A stretch of DNA of 64,000 bases from Paractinoplanes lichenicola (GCF_016785085.1 NZ_JAENHO010000002.1:434001-498000); one strand, 5' to 3'; shown: positions 56,252-64,000, counted from the first letter of the stretch. Numbers and translations: made by a program. The notes: generated by a model not told the origin, from the sequence alone.

Positions 56252-56257
56252 GATAAT
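56252..56257 (+). promoter_or_regulatory. -10 box of leaderless gene at 56265
   Basis: GATAAT, 7 nt before ATG 56265. Confidence 0.55.
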
Positions 56258-56264
56258 TGTCGAC

Positions 56265-57044
56265 ATGCCGCACCAGCAGCTTTCACTATTCACCCGGCCG
56301 GTGACTGCTGCTCTGCTGGATCGCACCAAAGCACGTAACTATTCGCCGTCGCGCGACGAGTTCCGTCGTGATCACGCGCGTCGGCGGCGGTGGGGACTCG
56401 CCCGTCGTCACGGGTTGAAGTCGTGCCGGTTGCAGGGCTGCTCCCGGCGGTGCGGGGAACTGGGCTTGCACGATCAGGTCGAGGTGGTGCCGCCGTTGAT
56501 CTGGCCCGAGGGTGCCAGCTGTGTGCGGCCGTCAGCGGTAGCACCGGGCGGTGCAGTCGCCGCCCGAGACGATCAGCCGGCCGGCACCCCGCAGCCGGCC
56601 GCCCGCCAGCCGGTGATCAATGGTCAGCAATCGGCTCCGTCCCAGCTGGAACGTGCAGCTCGGACCGGGCCTGCACCGCAAGCCGTGTCCGGCCCGCAGA
56701 CCGTGTCCGCGCCGCAGGCAACCGACTCCGCATCGAAGGACGTGCCCGGAGCGCAGGCCGTGACCGCATCGCTGGCCGAGCCGGCAGGCCGAGACCACGG
56801 CAGCTGCACGCCGGCACACCCGAACAAGGTCACCTCAACCCACCACGATCGGGGCCACTGGCCCCGACCGAGCTACCGCACCCGAACCGCAGCGGAAACT
56901 ACCCGACCACGTCAGGCCAACCGAACCCGGCCACCTCCACAACCGGCCACCACAGCGACTCGACCCCCGCAACACAACGGCCGACGGGGGTGGGCCCGCC
57001 CCGTCAAACGCCCAGCCGCCAAAACAAGACAATGCCGAGCGTGA
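56265..57044 (+). CDS. Hypothetical protein with basic head and Ala/Pro/Thr/Ser-rich tail
   Basis: A 259-aa protein. Residues 1-85 are well-formed: LSLFTRPVTAALLDRTKARNYSPSRDEFRRDHARRRRWGLARRHGLKSCRLQGCSRRCGELGLHDQVEVVPPLIW, with several Cys. The rest is low-complexity, with imperfect PQAVSGPQTVSAPQATDS-like units and then a His/Arg/Pro/Thr-rich end. The clear -10 argues for a real gene, but the tail may be non-functional. It lies among gene fragments and could have come with a mobile segment; no transposase or integrase motif is seen. Confidence 0.5.
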   Translation: MPHQQLSLFTRPVTAALLDRTKARNYSPSRDEFRRDHARRRRWGLARRHGLKSCRLQGCSRRCGELGLHDQVEVVPPLIWPEGASCVRPSAVAPGGAVAARDDQPAGTPQPAARQPVINGQQSAPSQLERAARTGPAPQAVSGPQTVSAPQATDSASKDVPGAQAVTASLAEPAGRDHGSCTPAHPNKVTSTHHDRGHWPRPSYRTRTAAETTRPRQANRTRPPPQPATTATRPPQHNGRRGWARPVKRPAAKTRQCRA

Positions 57045-57439
57045 ACACGTTCACCCGCACTTACGCAGCACCTCAGGCATCTGAATGACACTATCGCCCG
57101 ACATCCAAGAAAGATCGGCAGTGCGTCACCGAAACCGCTGCCGGATCACCGGTGCCACGGCCCCAGCAGCACGGCCTCAAGCAAGGGTTCGCCTCTCGAA
57201 ATACAGAAAACGAAGCGGAACAGCCGGCACGGCCATAACCCGGCGCCCCTCACATCGGCTGATCCGCGTTCGCGTCCCCGAGCGATTCAAGCCCGTCTGC
57301 ATGCACCGTGTGCGGGCTGGCGGGCGGCTGCCGGCATCCACCGGGTGGACGTTTCTCACCGTTTTAGGAGTGTCATCCAACCGGGTTGTCGAGTGGGGTG
57401 ATGGAGGCTGGCCGTCGAGACAGGCCGGTCGGTTTTGAA
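57045..57439. other. 395-bp region without a reliable gene
   Basis: Frames are short or improbable. It separates the hypothetical gene from the nadE fragment. One end of the inverted duplication must lie at its right edge. No insertion-sequence ends were identified. Confidence 0.4.
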
Positions 57440-57771
57440 AAGGTCGTGATCGGCATCTCGGGCGGGCTCGACTCGACGCACGCGCTGATCGTGGCCGCGC
57501 GCGCGATGGCCAGCGTCTGGCCCCGAACTTCCCGGCACCGAAACGGGTGGCCTACGACCTGCCCGAGATCCGCCGCCGGTGGCTCGAGACGTTCTGTCGC
57601 CGGTTCTTCGCGTTCGCCTAGTTCAAGCGTTCGGCGATGCCCAACGGGCCAAAGGTCTCGGCCGGCGGCTCGCTCTCCCCGCGCGGCGACTGGCGGGCCC
57701 CCTCGGACGGCAACGCCAACGCCTGGCTGCGCGACCTCGAACGCTGGGACGCCATGGACGCCTGGAAGTAA
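57440..57771 (+). pseudogene. Broken nadE copy
   Basis: 57440-57508 matches nadE from KVVIGISGGLDSTHALIVAARAM; the sequence then jumps about 630 bp to match the C-terminal part (WPPNFPAPKRVAYDL to the end). The glutaminase domain (first ~363 residues) and about residues 386-596 are missing. There is also a frameshift at the junction and an in-frame TAG replacing a Gln codon (FAFA-stop-FKRSAMP). Its C-terminus reads [12 protein letters not shown] instead of DLERWDAIE. It is in reverse orientation relative to nadE. Confidence 0.9.
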
Positions 57772-57792
57772 CGGCCCTGAACCACTACCTCG

Positions 57793-57924
57793 GTGACCAA
57801 CGGCCGCTACGTCACCTGGGCGCAGATGACGTACTTCGCGGCGCCCCTGACGATCACGCTCGCCTGCTTCGCGGTGGCCGCCGTGACCACGCTGGTGGCC
57901 TGGCTGCTTCGATGGAGGTCATGA
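57793..57924 (+). CDS. 43-aa single-pass membrane protein
   Basis: A GTG-initiated small ORF (VTNGRYVTWAQMTYFAAPLT then a hydrophobic helix LACFAVAAVTTLVAWLL and RWRS). Its stop overlaps the start of the next gene as ATGA, suggesting coupling. The function is unknown. It is missing from the nadE-side copy of the duplication. Confidence 0.45.
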   Translation: MTNGRYVTWAQMTYFAAPLTITLACFAVAAVTTLVAWLLRWRS

Positions 57925-58736
57925 CGAGCTTTCCGGCCCAGGCCGCGCGGGTCCGCGACACCGACCGGCCGCTCGACCGCCGGCTGCTGGCGTTGCGCGA
58001 GTGCGTGTTGCATTTCTCCCCGTACGGGTTCGGCCCGACCTGGCATTACCTGATCCGCGCGGCGCGCATCCCGGTGTGGCTGGAGACCGACCCGGATGCG
58101 TTGCTGCGGGCCCTAGCGCTGCTGGAGCCGGCCCGCACCCGGTGGCTGGCCGACACCCGGTCGTACGAGGCCCGTCGCCGCAGCGAAAAGGCGGCCGGTC
58201 GGCGTCAGCCGCGCCCGGGAGAGATGCCGCTCCACAAGGCCTACTTCCCGCCGCTGGAGCCGCTGCCCGAGCGGCGCTGGAACCTGATCTGGTATCGGCT
58301 GGTGCCCCGCGATGGGACCATCGGCGGCGGCGACATCCACGAGTTCCGGGCCGAATACACCCCGACCAGCGCCGACGGCCGTTTCGGGGACTATCAGCTC
58401 TACATCCGAGGAACCCCGCTCGGCAACGCGACCACCACCGCCCTGGCCCCGCACCTGGTCAACCTGCGAGCACTGCGCCGCATCGCCGAGGACCCGGCCC
58501 GGCGCCGCAAGGCGCCCCTGATCCTCGGCGACACCTTCGACCACGTGCACGTCACGCTGGCGGCCACCGACCAGGACCTGATCTTCGAGTTCGCGTCGAA
58601 CCGCCGGGACGACTGGGCGCCGCCGCCGCGATGGACGCCGCCGCGCGGCCGTCCGATGCGTTTGCCGGTGCGCCGGACCGAGGTCATCAGCGCCTGCCGG
58701 GCCGCGGAAGCCAGTTTCGAGGCGTGGTTGACCTGA
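57921..58736 (+). CDS. Hypothetical protein, 271 aa, formerly linked to nadE
   Basis: A soluble protein with conserved-looking blocks (HFSPYGFGPTWHYLIRAARIPVW, PLHKAYFPPLEPLPERRWNLIWYRL, DTFDHVHVTLAATDQDLIFEFASNRRDDW). The family was not recognised. ATG 57921 overlaps the small membrane ORF by 4 bp. A remnant of the same protein's C-terminus lies directly after intact nadE, so the gene order nadE then this gene was ancestral. High third-position GC indicates a functional host gene. Confidence 0.7.
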   Translation: MTSFPAQAARVRDTDRPLDRRLLALRECVLHFSPYGFGPTWHYLIRAARIPVWLETDPDALLRALALLEPARTRWLADTRSYEARRRSEKAAGRRQPRPGEMPLHKAYFPPLEPLPERRWNLIWYRLVPRDGTIGGGDIHEFRAEYTPTSADGRFGDYQLYIRGTPLGNATTTALAPHLVNLRALRRIAEDPARRRKAPLILGDTFDHVHVTLAATDQDLIFEFASNRRDDWAPPPRWTPPRGRPMRLPVRRTEVISACRAAEASFEAWLT

Positions 58737-58753
58737 ACCCGGCTTGAGGTCGC

Positions 58754-58846
58754 ATGCTAGTAGTGCACGCGGTCAGCTTCGGCGGTCCCGAGGTGTTGCT
58801 GCCCGGCGAGGCGCCGGACCCGGTGGCCGGGCCCTGGTGCTTCTGA
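58754..58846 (+). pseudogene. N-terminal remnant of a quinone-oxidoreductase-like gene
   Basis: The frame encodes LVVHAVSFGGPEVLLPGEAPDPVAGPW and then a stop. This closely resembles the first ~28 residues of zinc-binding NADPH:quinone oxidoreductases (typically VxxFGGPEVL...). The rest of the gene is missing. Confidence 0.65.
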
Positions 58847-58852
58847 CAGACT
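58847..58852 (+). promoter_or_regulatory. Possible -10 box of LysE-type gene
   Basis: CAGACT with 7 nt to GTG 58860. Confidence 0.4.
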
Positions 58853-58859
58853 CGCCGGC

Positions 58860-59471
58860 GTGATCGACTGGCCCGGTTTCCTCGTCGCCGCGACCCTGGT
58901 GTCGCTCATCCCGGGCGCCAACCAGCTGCTCGGCCTGCGCAACGCCGTCCGCTACGGCACGGCCCGCGCGCTGACCGGGGTGCTGGCCCGGCTGGCCGCC
59001 TTCGTCGTGCTGATCGGTCTGGTCGTGGCGGGGCTGGGGGCCGTGCTGGCCACCTCCGCGGCCGCCCTCGAAATCGTCAAGTGGATCGGCGTGGTCTACC
59101 TGGCCTGGCTCGGCATCACCAGCCTGCGCAGCGCCCGCCGGGACCCCGGCCCGTCCGCCCCCGACCGCCCCGCCGTCATGGTCAACGAGTTCGTCGTGGC
59201 CATCAGCAACCCCAAGGCCCTGTTGCTCTTCGCCGCATTACTGCCCCAGTTCACCGACACGTCCGCGCCCGGCGCGGGCCTGCGCCTGGCCCTGCTCGGC
59301 GTCGCCTACCTGGGCATCGAACTGCTCGTCGGCCTGGGCTATATCGCCGTCGGCCGCGCTCTCGGCGCCACCGGCATTCCCGCCCGCACGCAACGCCGCG
59401 TCGACCTCGGCGCCGGCATCACGTTCCTCGGCCTGGCCGGGTTGCTCGCCCTAGACGACGTCACCTCTTGA
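58860..59471 (+). CDS. LysE/RhtB family amino acid exporter
   Basis: A 203-aa inner-membrane protein with six helices. The family signature appears as VSLIPGANQLLGLRNAVRYGTARALTG near residue 15, and ISNPKALLLFAALLPQF near 120. It exports an amino acid or derivative. GTG 58860 was chosen because it gives the usual N-terminus. The 3' end overlaps the convergent gene by 11 bp. Confidence 0.88.
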   Translation: MIDWPGFLVAATLVSLIPGANQLLGLRNAVRYGTARALTGVLARLAAFVVLIGLVVAGLGAVLATSAAALEIVKWIGVVYLAWLGITSLRSARRDPGPSAPDRPAVMVNEFVVAISNPKALLLFAALLPQFTDTSAPGAGLRLALLGVAYLGIELLVGLGYIAVGRALGATGIPARTQRRVDLGAGITFLGLAGLLALDDVTS

Positions 59472-59880
59472 GGGTGAACGCCTTGCTGGTCATGGTCGCC
59501 TTCTCCTTGCCCACCTTGCAGGTGACGCGGGCCTTGTATGTGCCCTTCTTCAGATCCACGTACTTGTACCAATCCGTGTAAACACCGTTCTGCTCGTCAT
59601 GGATGAGCTTCCCAAGCGTGCGTACGGTCTTGCCGCCCTTGACGATCGTCGATGTGCAGGACATCCGGTCCGCCGTCGAATAGCTCTCCACCGACAGCGA
59701 GATGTCCGACCCGTAGTTGGTGACCTCGAAGTCCGTGGCGAAGTTGTGGACCGGCCCGTAAACGTGCGAGAAGGAATGCGTCGTCGTCGCCTGTGCGGCC
59801 TGTGCGGGAGCGCCGAGGCCGAGCACGACGCCACTGGCGGTAAGGGCAAGAGTCATGCCGGCGATGCTTTTGCGAACCAT
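59461..59880 (-). CDS. Small secreted protein, function unknown
   Basis: A 139-aa exported protein: signal peptide 1-28 (ends AQAAQA), then a beta-rich domain with two Cys (MSCTSTIV, RVTCKVG). The family was not recognised. It is divergent from another small secreted protein at 59979, with 98 bp between the starts. Confidence 0.7.
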   Translation of the reverse strand: MVRKSIAGMTLALTASGVVLGLGAPAQAAQATTTHSFSHVYGPVHNFATDFEVTNYGSDISLSVESYSTADRMSCTSTIVKGGKTVRTLGKLIHDEQNGVYTDWYKYVDLKKGTYKARVTCKVGKEKATMTSKAFTLKR

Positions 59881-59978
59881 GGCCCACGTTTCGGCAGGCC
59901 GAACCCGGAACAGAAGCCTTTCGCCGGCCGGGTGCGTGCCGATCAGACGCACAGCCAGCCGGGAAGAAAGGTCGGACA

Positions 59979-60392
59979 ATGAATCGCACCGCAGTCAAGA
60001 ACCTCGGGTTCTGCGCCGCCGCGATCGGCGTGTTCGGTTTCGCGCCATCGGCCGAGGCGGCCGCCCCGCCCGTCCGGCAACTCGTGGCCGAGACCTACAC
60101 GATCGACAAAGGCAACTGCCGAAACGGCTACTTCAGCGTCTACTTCAACGCCCCGCTGCGCAACGTCGTCGAGTTCGACCTGGAGGTCAGGACCTCCCGC
60201 GGCACCATCACGAAGACGGTGCACAGCTACCAGAACTACGTCTCGATCACCCCCGGCTGCGTCTCCAAGGGCTTCGTCCAAGACGTCAAACGCAAGAAGC
60301 TGACCGCGACGGTGTACGCCTACACGACGTCAGGCGCCTACGCCGGAAAGCGCAGCGTCAAAATCAAGCTGATCGACTCCTACAACTGCTGA
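59979..60392 (+). CDS. Small secreted protein, function unknown
   Basis: A 137-aa exported protein with a signal peptide (about 1-27, PSAEAAA) and a beta-rich domain containing three Cys (GNCRNGYF, TPGCVSKG and the terminal DSYNC). SD AAGAAAGG precedes ATG 59979. No family was recognised; extracytoplasmic beta-sandwich role is inferred. Confidence 0.7.
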   Translation: MNRTAVKNLGFCAAAIGVFGFAPSAEAAAPPVRQLVAETYTIDKGNCRNGYFSVYFNAPLRNVVEFDLEVRTSRGTITKTVHSYQNYVSITPGCVSKGFVQDVKRKKLTATVYAYTTSGAYAGKRSVKIKLIDSYNC

Positions 60393-60468
60393 GCCCGGCT
60401 CGGCGGCCTGAGGCGTGTTGCGGTGGGCGGTCCTGGTCGCTGTCCGGCGGCCGGGGTCTGTGGGTGTC

Positions 60469-60474
60469 TAGATT
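60469..60474 (+). promoter_or_regulatory. -10 box of leaderless gene at 60481
   Basis: TAGATT, 6 nt before ATG 60481. Confidence 0.6.
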
Positions 60475-60480
60475 AGGGGG

Positions 60481-60723
60481 ATGGGGAACCCGTGGGACGA
60501 GGAGTTCGCGCCGTCGGTGGCGGCCGCGAATGTGTTGCGGTGGGCGTATGAGAACGGCGCCGTGACGCTTGGGGAGGCGTACGACATGCTCGAGCAGTTC
60601 GAGCTCAGCAACGACGTGCCCGAGGTTCTCGGAGAGGATGACACGGTTGAGGGCGTACGGGAGGAACTTGAACTTGGTCTTGAAGCTCCCGGCCCCGACA
60701 CCCCGCTGGCCACGCTGATCTAA
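60481..60723 (+). CDS. Hypothetical acidic protein, 80 aa
   Basis: A small soluble acidic protein (MGNPWDEEFAPSVAAANVLRWAYENGAVTLGEAYDMLEQFE...). The family was not recognised. The clear leaderless -10 and host-like codon use support it. It is convergent with, and overlaps by 4 bp, the AZL gene. Confidence 0.65.
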   Translation: MGNPWDEEFAPSVAAANVLRWAYENGAVTLGEAYDMLEQFELSNDVPEVLGEDDTVEGVREELELGLEAPGPDTPLATLI

Positions 60724-61778
60724 CCCGGCAGGTCGAGGGCCACGCCGAGCCAGCGGGCCAGGTCGTGCAGTTCGGCGTGCACGGCGGCGGTCACCGCGGG
60801 GGAGAAGGGGGCGTCCTCGTGGATCGCGTCGACGCGCAGCACACCCCGTTTGCGGTCGGTGGTGGCGTCGAGCTTTCCGATCAGGCGGTCGTGATGCAGG
60901 ATCGGCATCGCCCAGTAGCCCCAGCGGCGCTTGGCGGGCGGCTTGTACATCTCGAGGTTGTAGTCGAACTCGAACAGGTCGAGCATGCGCTTGCGGTCGA
61001 AGATCAGGCGATCGAGCGGGGAGAGCAGCGCCGTCCGGCCTTCGAAAGGGCCCTCCAGGAACGCCGGGTCGACGCGCCACGAGCCGCGGACGCCCTCGAT
61101 GCGAGCCTCGATGCCGGCGTCGACGCGGCGCGCTATGCCCAGCGAGTGGAGCAGCCGGGCCGCGCGAATGCGCAGCGCCTCCTCCAGGGGCACCACCTCG
61201 GCCGGGTAGACGCGGTGGGCCAGATCCCACATGCGGTCGCGGCCGTCGCGGTCGGCCAGCGCGATCTCGCCCCGCACGACCAGGCATTCCAGCATCATGC
61301 CGACGTTGCGGTTGTTGTTCCACCCGGACGAACCCCACCGCACTGCTGACGTATCCGGAATATCCGATTGCGGGACGGGCCCGTCGCGGTCCAGCAAGTC
61401 CAAAATGTCCCGCCGAAAACGATCGTTGGCGTCGACCCAATGCTGCGCCGCGGGCATCCCGAACTGTGAATCCGGCGCCGAGCGCTCGGACATTTCAGCA
61501 CGAAATAGCGAAATGTCCGAGAAGGGGCGGATCATTCCGCGAAGCTCGACGTAAGACCGATCGGCTAGCCCATCAGCGAGCGCCGAAGCCTGATAACGCG
61601 ACCCCAACCGGCTCCACAAAGCAAGATCGGCATGAGGAGCCACCGCAGCGGTCTGGTCGTACTGCAGGAACGTCAAGCGCGCGAGGGCGGAAGAAATCGA
61701 GGAGGGCCGGGGCAAAGTCAAAAGCTGCGCCCGTACGGCGATCCGCCGCGCCTCGGCCCGCGTCAGCGAGACGGTCAC
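60720..61778 (-). CDS. AZL-type winged-helix DNA glycosylase-like protein (HTH_42)
   Basis: A 352-aa protein of the winged-helix DNA-binding superfamily that includes AlkZ and YcaQ/AlkX, which unhook alkylated or crosslinked bases. LTFLQYDQTAAV carries a Q39-Y40-D41 motif comparable to the catalytic QxD/QxQ; DRLIFDRKRMLDLFEFDYNLEMYKPPAKRRWGYWAMPILHHDRLIGKLD is the conserved C-terminal block. GTG 61778 overlaps the PPOX stop by 4 bp (GTGA). The coding sequence contains the 61485-61521 palindrome. A DNA-repair role is inferred. Confidence 0.8.
   Translation of the reverse strand: MTVSLTRAEARRIAVRAQLLTLPRPSSISSALARLTFLQYDQTAAVAPHADLALWSRLGSRYQASALADGLADRSYVELRGMIRPFSDISLFRAEMSERSAPDSQFGMPAAQHWVDANDRFRRDILDLLDRDGPVPQSDIPDTSAVRWGSSGWNNNRNVGMMLECLVVRGEIALADRDGRDRMWDLAHRVYPAEVVPLEEALRIRAARLLHSLGIARRVDAGIEARIEGVRGSWRVDPAFLEGPFEGRTALLSPLDRLIFDRKRMLDLFEFDYNLEMYKPPAKRRWGYWAMPILHHDRLIGKLDATTDRKRGVLRVDAIHEDAPFSPAVTAAVHAELHDLARWLGVALDLPG
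61485..61521. repeat. Long-armed palindrome inside the AZL gene
   Basis: Perfect 12-nt arms (CTCGGACATTTC / GAAATGTCCGAG) surround a 13-nt loop; the minus strand reads SDISLFRAEMSER. The GGACATTTC/GAAATGTCC cores resemble the cobN palindrome at 7718-7740. Confidence 0.7.
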
Positions 61779-62188
61779 ATGACCCATCCGTACAGGTGCT
61801 CGACTTTGATCCGGACCACGAGCCGGCCGTCGGCGACCATCGCGCGCCGATACTCGTCCCAGTCGGGGTGCTCCTGGCCGCGGATCAGCCGATAGATCTC
61901 GATCAGCTCCTCGACGACCTCGTCCTCGAGCCCCCAGGCGACCTGGGTGAGCTCGGCCGTGCCCTCGGCCACGGCGTAGCCCTGCTCGCCCGAGACCTTG
62001 ATGCTCACCCGGGAGTCGCGGCGCAGATTGTGCACCTTGGCCAGCGACGTGCGGGTGGAGAAGCGGATCAGGCCGGGCAGGGCGATGTAGCTGACGTCGG
62101 ACAGCTGCGGCCGCCCGTCCTTCTTGATGGTCGCGACGGTGCCCAAGTTGCCCGCCGCGATCACACCCCAGAGCTTCTCGTCTGACAT
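61775..62188 (-). CDS. PPOX class F420-dependent protein
   Basis: A 137-aa split-barrel flavin/F420-binding protein. LGTVATIKKDGRPQLSDVSYIALPGLIRFSTRTSLAKVHNLRRDSRVSIKVSG and the C-terminal end fit the Rv1155-like PPOX family of F420-binding reductases. ATG 62188 follows TAACGT by 7 nt. It is first of a two-gene unit with the AZL gene. Confidence 0.85.
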   Translation of the reverse strand: MSDEKLWGVIAAGNLGTVATIKKDGRPQLSDVSYIALPGLIRFSTRTSLAKVHNLRRDSRVSIKVSGEQGYAVAEGTAELTQVAWGLEDEVVEELIEIYRLIRGQEHPDWDEYRRAMVADGRLVVRIKVEHLYGWVM

Positions 62189-62195
62189 GGTTACT

Positions 62196-62201
62196 ACGTT
62201 A
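62196..62201 (-). promoter_or_regulatory. -10 box of leaderless PPOX gene
   Basis: TAACGT on the minus strand, 7 nt before ATG 62188. Confidence 0.6.
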
Positions 62202-62206
62202 CTAGG

Positions 62207-62238
62207 AAGGGGCGGCGGGGTGTGCCCCGCCGCCCCTT
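62207..62238. terminator. Terminator after the second GH92 gene
   Basis: A perfect 14-bp stem (AAGGGGCGGCGGGG and complement) with loop TGTG, 3 bp past the GH92 stop on the minus strand. Confidence 0.8.
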
Positions 62239-62241
62239 TTG

Positions 62242-64000
62242 TCACAGCTTCGCGCACTGCCCCAGTCGGAGGCCCGAGCCCGCGTTCTTGAGCCCGTTGT
62301 TGACCGGCGCCGGGTTGTTGCCCGTGCAGGTCAGTGCTCCGTTGATCGTGTTGCCGGCGACCACCGTGGCGGTCTTGCCGGTGGTCAGCGTGACGATCCC
62401 GCGGACCGTGGAGCCCTCGATCGACACCGGACCCGAGTTGGTGGCGGTGACGAAGCCGGTCACGTTGGTGCCGAGCAGCGAGATCGTCCCCGCGCCGGTG
62501 GCCGTGAGGGCCGCTTTCAGGGTCGCCCCCGTGGCATAGAGCGACGCCCCATTCCGTACGGTGACCAGGCCCTTGACTGTCGATCCGGGCGCCAGGCAAG
62601 TGACGCCCGAGCTGACCGTGAGCGCCCCCGACACCTCGTCCGAGATGGTCGTCGTGCAGGCCGGCGCGGGCTTGCCGAGCAGCTCGACCTCGGCCAGCGT
62701 GCCCTCGAACTCGATCGAGTAGTGCTTGTACCGCCCCGGCGACGCGATCTTGAAGGGCCGGGTCTGCAGCCGCCAATCAAATTTCTCCGAAGAGCGTGTA
62801 TCGATCGTCGTCCAGGTCGTGCCGTCGTACGAGCCCCGCACGGTCCACGATGACGGGTCGGTGCCGGCCGTGGCCCCGGACGTCAGCGTGTAATACGTGG
62901 CCTGCTCGCCGGCGCTCGCGAACTCGTAGCTGAACGGCCCGCTGCCCTGCGTCGTGCTGGCGTCGTCGACCAGCGTGGGCGTGGTGGCGGTGCCCTTGCC
63001 GGGACCGGTCAGGTCGCGCAGCGGGTTGGCCGGCGCGCTGCCCTGGGTGATCGACGGCGGCGGCGAGTCGGCGCCCCACGACGACGGGTTCGGCCCCATC
63101 TTGAAGTCCAGCACCGCGCCGTCGGCCAGCTTTTCATGGGGGATCGACGTTGATTTATAAGAAGCCCCGTTGATCTTCAGATCCTGCACGTAGACGTTCG
63201 AATCGCTGTTGGCGGGCGCGTTGATGACGATCTTCTTGCCGTTCTCCAGGTTGACCGTGGCCTTCTTGAAGAGCGGAGACCCGACCGCGTACGCCGGTGA
63301 GCCCATCTGCAGCGGGTAGAAGCCGAGCGCCGAGAACACCTGCCACGCCGACATCTCGCCGTTGTCCTCGTCGCCGGGGTAGCCCTGGCCGATCTCGCTG
63401 CCCAGATACAACCGGGACAGCGCCTCCCGCGCGAGCTTCTGCGCCTTCGCGGGCTGCCCGGCGTAGTCGTACATGTAGATGATGTGGTGCGACGGCTGGT
63501 TGCTGTGGCCGTACTGGCCCATCCGCACGTCGCGCGCCTCGAGCATCTCGTGGATCGTTCCCCCGTACGAGCCGGGGAAGGTCGCCGTCTCGGGCGTCGC
63601 GAAGAACTTGTCGAGCTTGTCGGCCAGCCCCTTCTTCCCGCCGTACAGGTTGGCCAGGCCCTGACCGTCCTGCGGCACGTGGAACGCCATGTTCCACCCG
63701 TTCGTCTCGGTATAGTCGTAGCCCCAGACGCGCGGGTCGTACTGCTCCGGCGTCTGCCGCCACACGCCCGCCGAGCTCTTGCCCTGGAAGAAGCCGACCG
63801 ACTTGTCGAACATGTTGACGTAGTTGAGCGCCCGGTTGCGGAAGTACTCGGCCTCCTCGGCGTACCGCTTCTCGCCGGTCTTCTCGGCCAGCGCCGCGGC
63901 CATGTTGGCGATGCCGAAGTCGTTGATGTAGCCGTCCATGGCCCAGCTCATCGCCTCGCCGGTGACGTCGCTCGGCGTGTAGCCCTTGAAGATCGAGCTC
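62242..64000 (-). CDS. GH92 alpha-mannosidase, C-terminal part (runs off the window)
   Basis: The frame is open to the window end (about 586 codons visible); the N-terminus lies beyond. WGYDYTETNGWNMAFHVPQDGQGL, GHSNQPSHHIIYMYDYAGQPAKAQ and the signature GDEDNGEMSAWQVFSALGFYP identify the GH92 catalytic domain. After it come a discoidin-like module (FSYEFASAGEQATYYTLTSGATAGTDPSSWTVRGSYDG) and a C-terminal repetitive beta-helix-like tail (VSSGVTCLAPGSTVKGLVTVRNGASLYATGATLKAALTATGAG). It is related to, but differently ended from, the GH92 at 41645. Confidence 0.9.
   Translation of the reverse strand, partial: SSIFKGYTPSDVTGEAMSWAMDGYINDFGIANMAAALAEKTGEKRYAEEAEYFRNRALNYVNMFDKSVGFFQGKSSAGVWRQTPEQYDPRVWGYDYTETNGWNMAFHVPQDGQGLANLYGGKKGLADKLDKFFATPETATFPGSYGGTIHEMLEARDVRMGQYGHSNQPSHHIIYMYDYAGQPAKAQKLAREALSRLYLGSEIGQGYPGDEDNGEMSAWQVFSALGFYPLQMGSPAYAVGSPLFKKATVNLENGKKIVINAPANSDSNVYVQDLKINGASYKSTSIPHEKLADGAVLDFKMGPNPSSWGADSPPPSITQGSAPANPLRDLTGPGKGTATTPTLVDDASTTQGSGPFSYEFASAGEQATYYTLTSGATAGTDPSSWTVRGSYDGTTWTTIDTRSSEKFDWRLQTRPFKIASPGRYKHYSIEFEGTLAEVELLGKPAPACTTTISDEVSGALTVSSGVTCLAPGSTVKGLVTVRNGASLYATGATLKAALTATGAGTISLLGTNVTGFVTATNSGPVSIEGSTVRGIVTLTTGKTATVVAGNTINGALTCTGNNPAPVNNGLKNAGSGLRLGQCAKL

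Noticed and set aside
56265..57044. Transposase or integrase
   Set aside because: The region looks mobile-like, but the protein has no catalytic DDE, tyrosine or serine recombinase motif.
57085..57438. 117-codon frame before the nadE fragment
   Set aside because: Low-complexity basic translation with no motif; not supported by codon use.

Overview
The window is a high-GC chromosomal segment of an actinobacterium, most likely Micromonosporaceae and Actinoplanes-like. The evidence is strong GC bias at third codon positions, many GTG starts, F420-dependent enzyme families (LLM oxidoreductase, PPOX protein), an aerobic cobalamin pathway, many secreted glycoside hydrolases with discoidin-like or carbohydrate-binding modules, and many leaderless transcription units (TANNNT-like -10 boxes 6-9 nt before the start codon). 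No rRNA, tRNA or CRISPR array was seen. The taxonomic call is inference from gene style only.

Layout. 0-1.7 kb: secreted cellulase-like hydrolase. 1.8-9.2 kb: cobalamin locus, with cobG-cobH-cobIJ on the minus strand and cobN divergent behind a cobalamin riboswitch; cobF lies apart at 32.7 kb. 9.2-13.6 kb: polysaccharide module of a GH16 glucanase, a DUF1996 protein and a LacI repressor, with two LacI-type operators around the GH16 promoter. 13.6-20 kb: mostly small single units (NAD(P)-binding protein, TPR protein, lipoprotein, DUF6766 membrane protein, tandem GNAT, Hsp70-like ATPase, LLM oxidoreductase), with a MITE-like hairpin and a 77-bp tandem duplication. 20.5-27.3 kb: an oligopeptide/nickel-type ABC operon ending in a CBM6-like anchored protein. 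27.4-31.4 kb: Hsp20, then an ABC exporter with a NarL-type two-component system. 31.4-36 kb: SOS-regulated dinB, cobF, two lipoproteins and an MFS transporter. 36-41.5 kb: a repeat/DnaA-box intergenic region and an operon of GGDEF-EAL protein, ornithine-type decarboxylase and MFS. 41.6-46.8 kb: GH92 mannosidase and small enzymes. 46.9-50.1 kb: a 1073-aa TPR-CHAT protease-like protein. 50.2-58.8 kb: nadE and a plastic segment with gene remnants. 58.8-64 kb: LysE exporter, small secreted proteins, an AZL-type DNA glycosylase-like protein, an F420 PPOX protein and a second GH92 running off the end.

Most notable. (1) nadE plus its 3' neighbour exists as an inverted duplication (50.16-52.28 kb and 57.44-58.76 kb) with reciprocal loss: one copy keeps nadE and only the last codons of the neighbour, the other keeps the neighbour and only a broken nadE. 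(2) A 161-bp hairpin element with a TTA direct duplication sits between a stop codon and the next gene's -10 box, and the duplication restores both. (3) A TAG stop codon doubles as the first bases of the next gene's TAGNNT -10 box at two sites, and at a third in the inferred pre-insertion state. (4) A LexA box overlaps the -10 of a leaderless dinB. (5) Two DnaA boxes lie beside a 5 x 24-bp tandem array far from any visible oriC genes. (6) Short perfect palindromes are embedded in-frame in cobN and in the AZL gene.
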